Below are positions 63,667 to 64,000 of a stretch of DNA of 64,000 bases, piece by piece. The DNA comes from an uncultured Flammeovirgaceae bacterium (GTDB lineage: Bacteria; Bacteroidota; Bacteroidia; Cytophagales; Cyclobacteriaceae), in the NCBI GenBank assembly GCA_937883755.1, contig CAKZYA010000059.1, forward strand, positions 1 through 64,000, given 5' to 3'. The position numbers and the translations under genes were made by a program. The stretch's first letter is position 1. The number at the start of each line of letters is the position of its first letter. The notes below the pieces were generated by a model that did no database searches, was not told where the DNA came from, and was given only the letters and a program-made list of their open reading frames with translations.

Positions 63667-64000
63667 ATGATGAAACTTAAACAACCACCGTTACTTTGTC
63701 TACTGAAGAAGTACGCCCTCTGTGCTTCTCTTCTCCAAGGCATGGTATTCTCGACTTATCTGTCCGCTGAAACCCTCGCTGCGGATATTACTGTTTCCGG
63801 AGTCGTTACTGACGAAATAAATGAGCCACTGCCGGGGGTAAATATTATCGTAAAAGGAACCGCTACCGGAACCGTCACGGACGCCGAAGGTAGTTACAGT
63901 CTGAGTGCCCCGGAAGATGGTACACTCGTCTTCAGTTTCATCGGCTACCAGAATTTGGAAGTTCCGGTGAACGGGCAAAGCACCATCAGTGTCGTCATGC
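63667..64000 (+). CDS. SusC/RagA-type TonB-dependent receptor (N-terminal part only)
   Basis: Cut by the window end after about 111 residues. ATG at 63667 starts a long signal region (about 1-40). It is followed by a carboxypeptidase-regulatory-like domain with the sequence VSGVVTDEINEPLPGVNIIV and KGTATGTVTDAEGSYSL, ending DGTLVFSFIGYQ. This domain precedes the plug and barrel in SusC-type receptors, which take up oligosaccharides through the outer membrane with a SusD lipoprotein. SusD is expected just beyond the window. It follows the TPR/HTH regulator on the same strand. Confidence 0.9.
   Translation, partial: MMKLKQPPLLCLLKKYALCASLLQGMVFSTYLSAETLAADITVSGVVTDEINEPLPGVNIIVKGTATGTVTDAEGSYSLSAPEDGTLVFSFIGYQNLEVPVNGQSTISVVM

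Noticed and set aside
63667-64000. SusD partner and full receptor gene.
   Set aside because: The window ends about 111 codons into the receptor, so the partner cannot be seen and is not claimed.

Overview
The window looks like chromosome of a marine, polysaccharide-degrading member of the Bacteroidota, most likely Cytophagales. The reasons are the SusC/RagA-type TonB receptor starting at the right edge, a membrane-anchored TPR/LuxR-type regulator, many secreted lipoproteins of DUF4136/DUF6515 type, start codons without clear Shine-Dalgarno sequences, and a sulfated-galactan catabolic locus. No taxonomic marker gene is present, so the placement is inference.

Region 1 (0-11.9 kb) holds a class-3 lipase on the plus strand, then a minus-strand run of envelope genes: DUF4136-like lipoproteins, a DUF6515 protein, a DUF2092 protein, a DUF748/AsmA-like protein, a META-domain protein, an outer-membrane barrel and a small membrane protein. 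It ends with a membrane-anchored AraC regulator. Region 2 (12.2-24.3 kb) starts with a divergent efflux operon: TolC carrying an N-terminal substrate-binding-like domain, an RND adaptor and an RND pump. A K+-channel protein, a GltS-type symporter, an MltF-like transglycosylase and two convergent outer-membrane proteins follow. Region 3 (24.8-27.9 kb) has a 2-keto-3-deoxy-galactonate kinase/aldolase pair ending in a strong hairpin. Beyond it is mobile debris: a tRNA-Pro-like 3' fragment, an 837-bp IS1-type element whose transposase is broken by a GC-rich insertion of about 14 bp, and an IS3-type transposase remnant.

Region 4 (27.9-61.1 kb) is 33 kb of genes all on the minus strand. Its promoter-proximal half (45.5-61.1 kb) reads as a red-algal galactan (agar/porphyran) module: GH2 beta-galactosidase, two GH117 enzymes, two sulfatases, a TRAP transporter, and an apparently complete 3,6-anhydro-L-galactose route. 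That route is aldehyde dehydrogenase, cycloisomerase, Zn-type alcohol dehydrogenase and KduD-type SDR, and could finish on the kinase/aldolase pair of region 3. The distal half (27.9-45.3 kb) has a mutarotase, a RhaT-like permease, two mannosidase-type GH2 enzymes (one exported, one cytosolic) flanking a sugar porter, and then an unusual CoA-linked set. That set is enoyl-CoA hydratase, aldehyde dehydrogenase, a substrate-binding-like protein without a signal peptide, and two tandem class III CoA-transferases. An MFS carrier and a galactonate-dehydratase-like enzyme complete the run. I cannot assign this set to a known sugar pathway; it is the best candidate for undescribed biochemistry.

Region 5 (61.1-64 kb) has a divergent TPR/HTH regulator with a TTG start overlapping a 16-codon mini-ORF, preceded by a perfect inverted repeat. 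A leader rich in dyads follows, then the truncated SusC gene. Intergenic gaps of the 33-kb run carry degenerate 7-bp repeats. A 16-bp GC-rich palindromic sequence occurs both inside the IS1 transposase and in one of these gaps.
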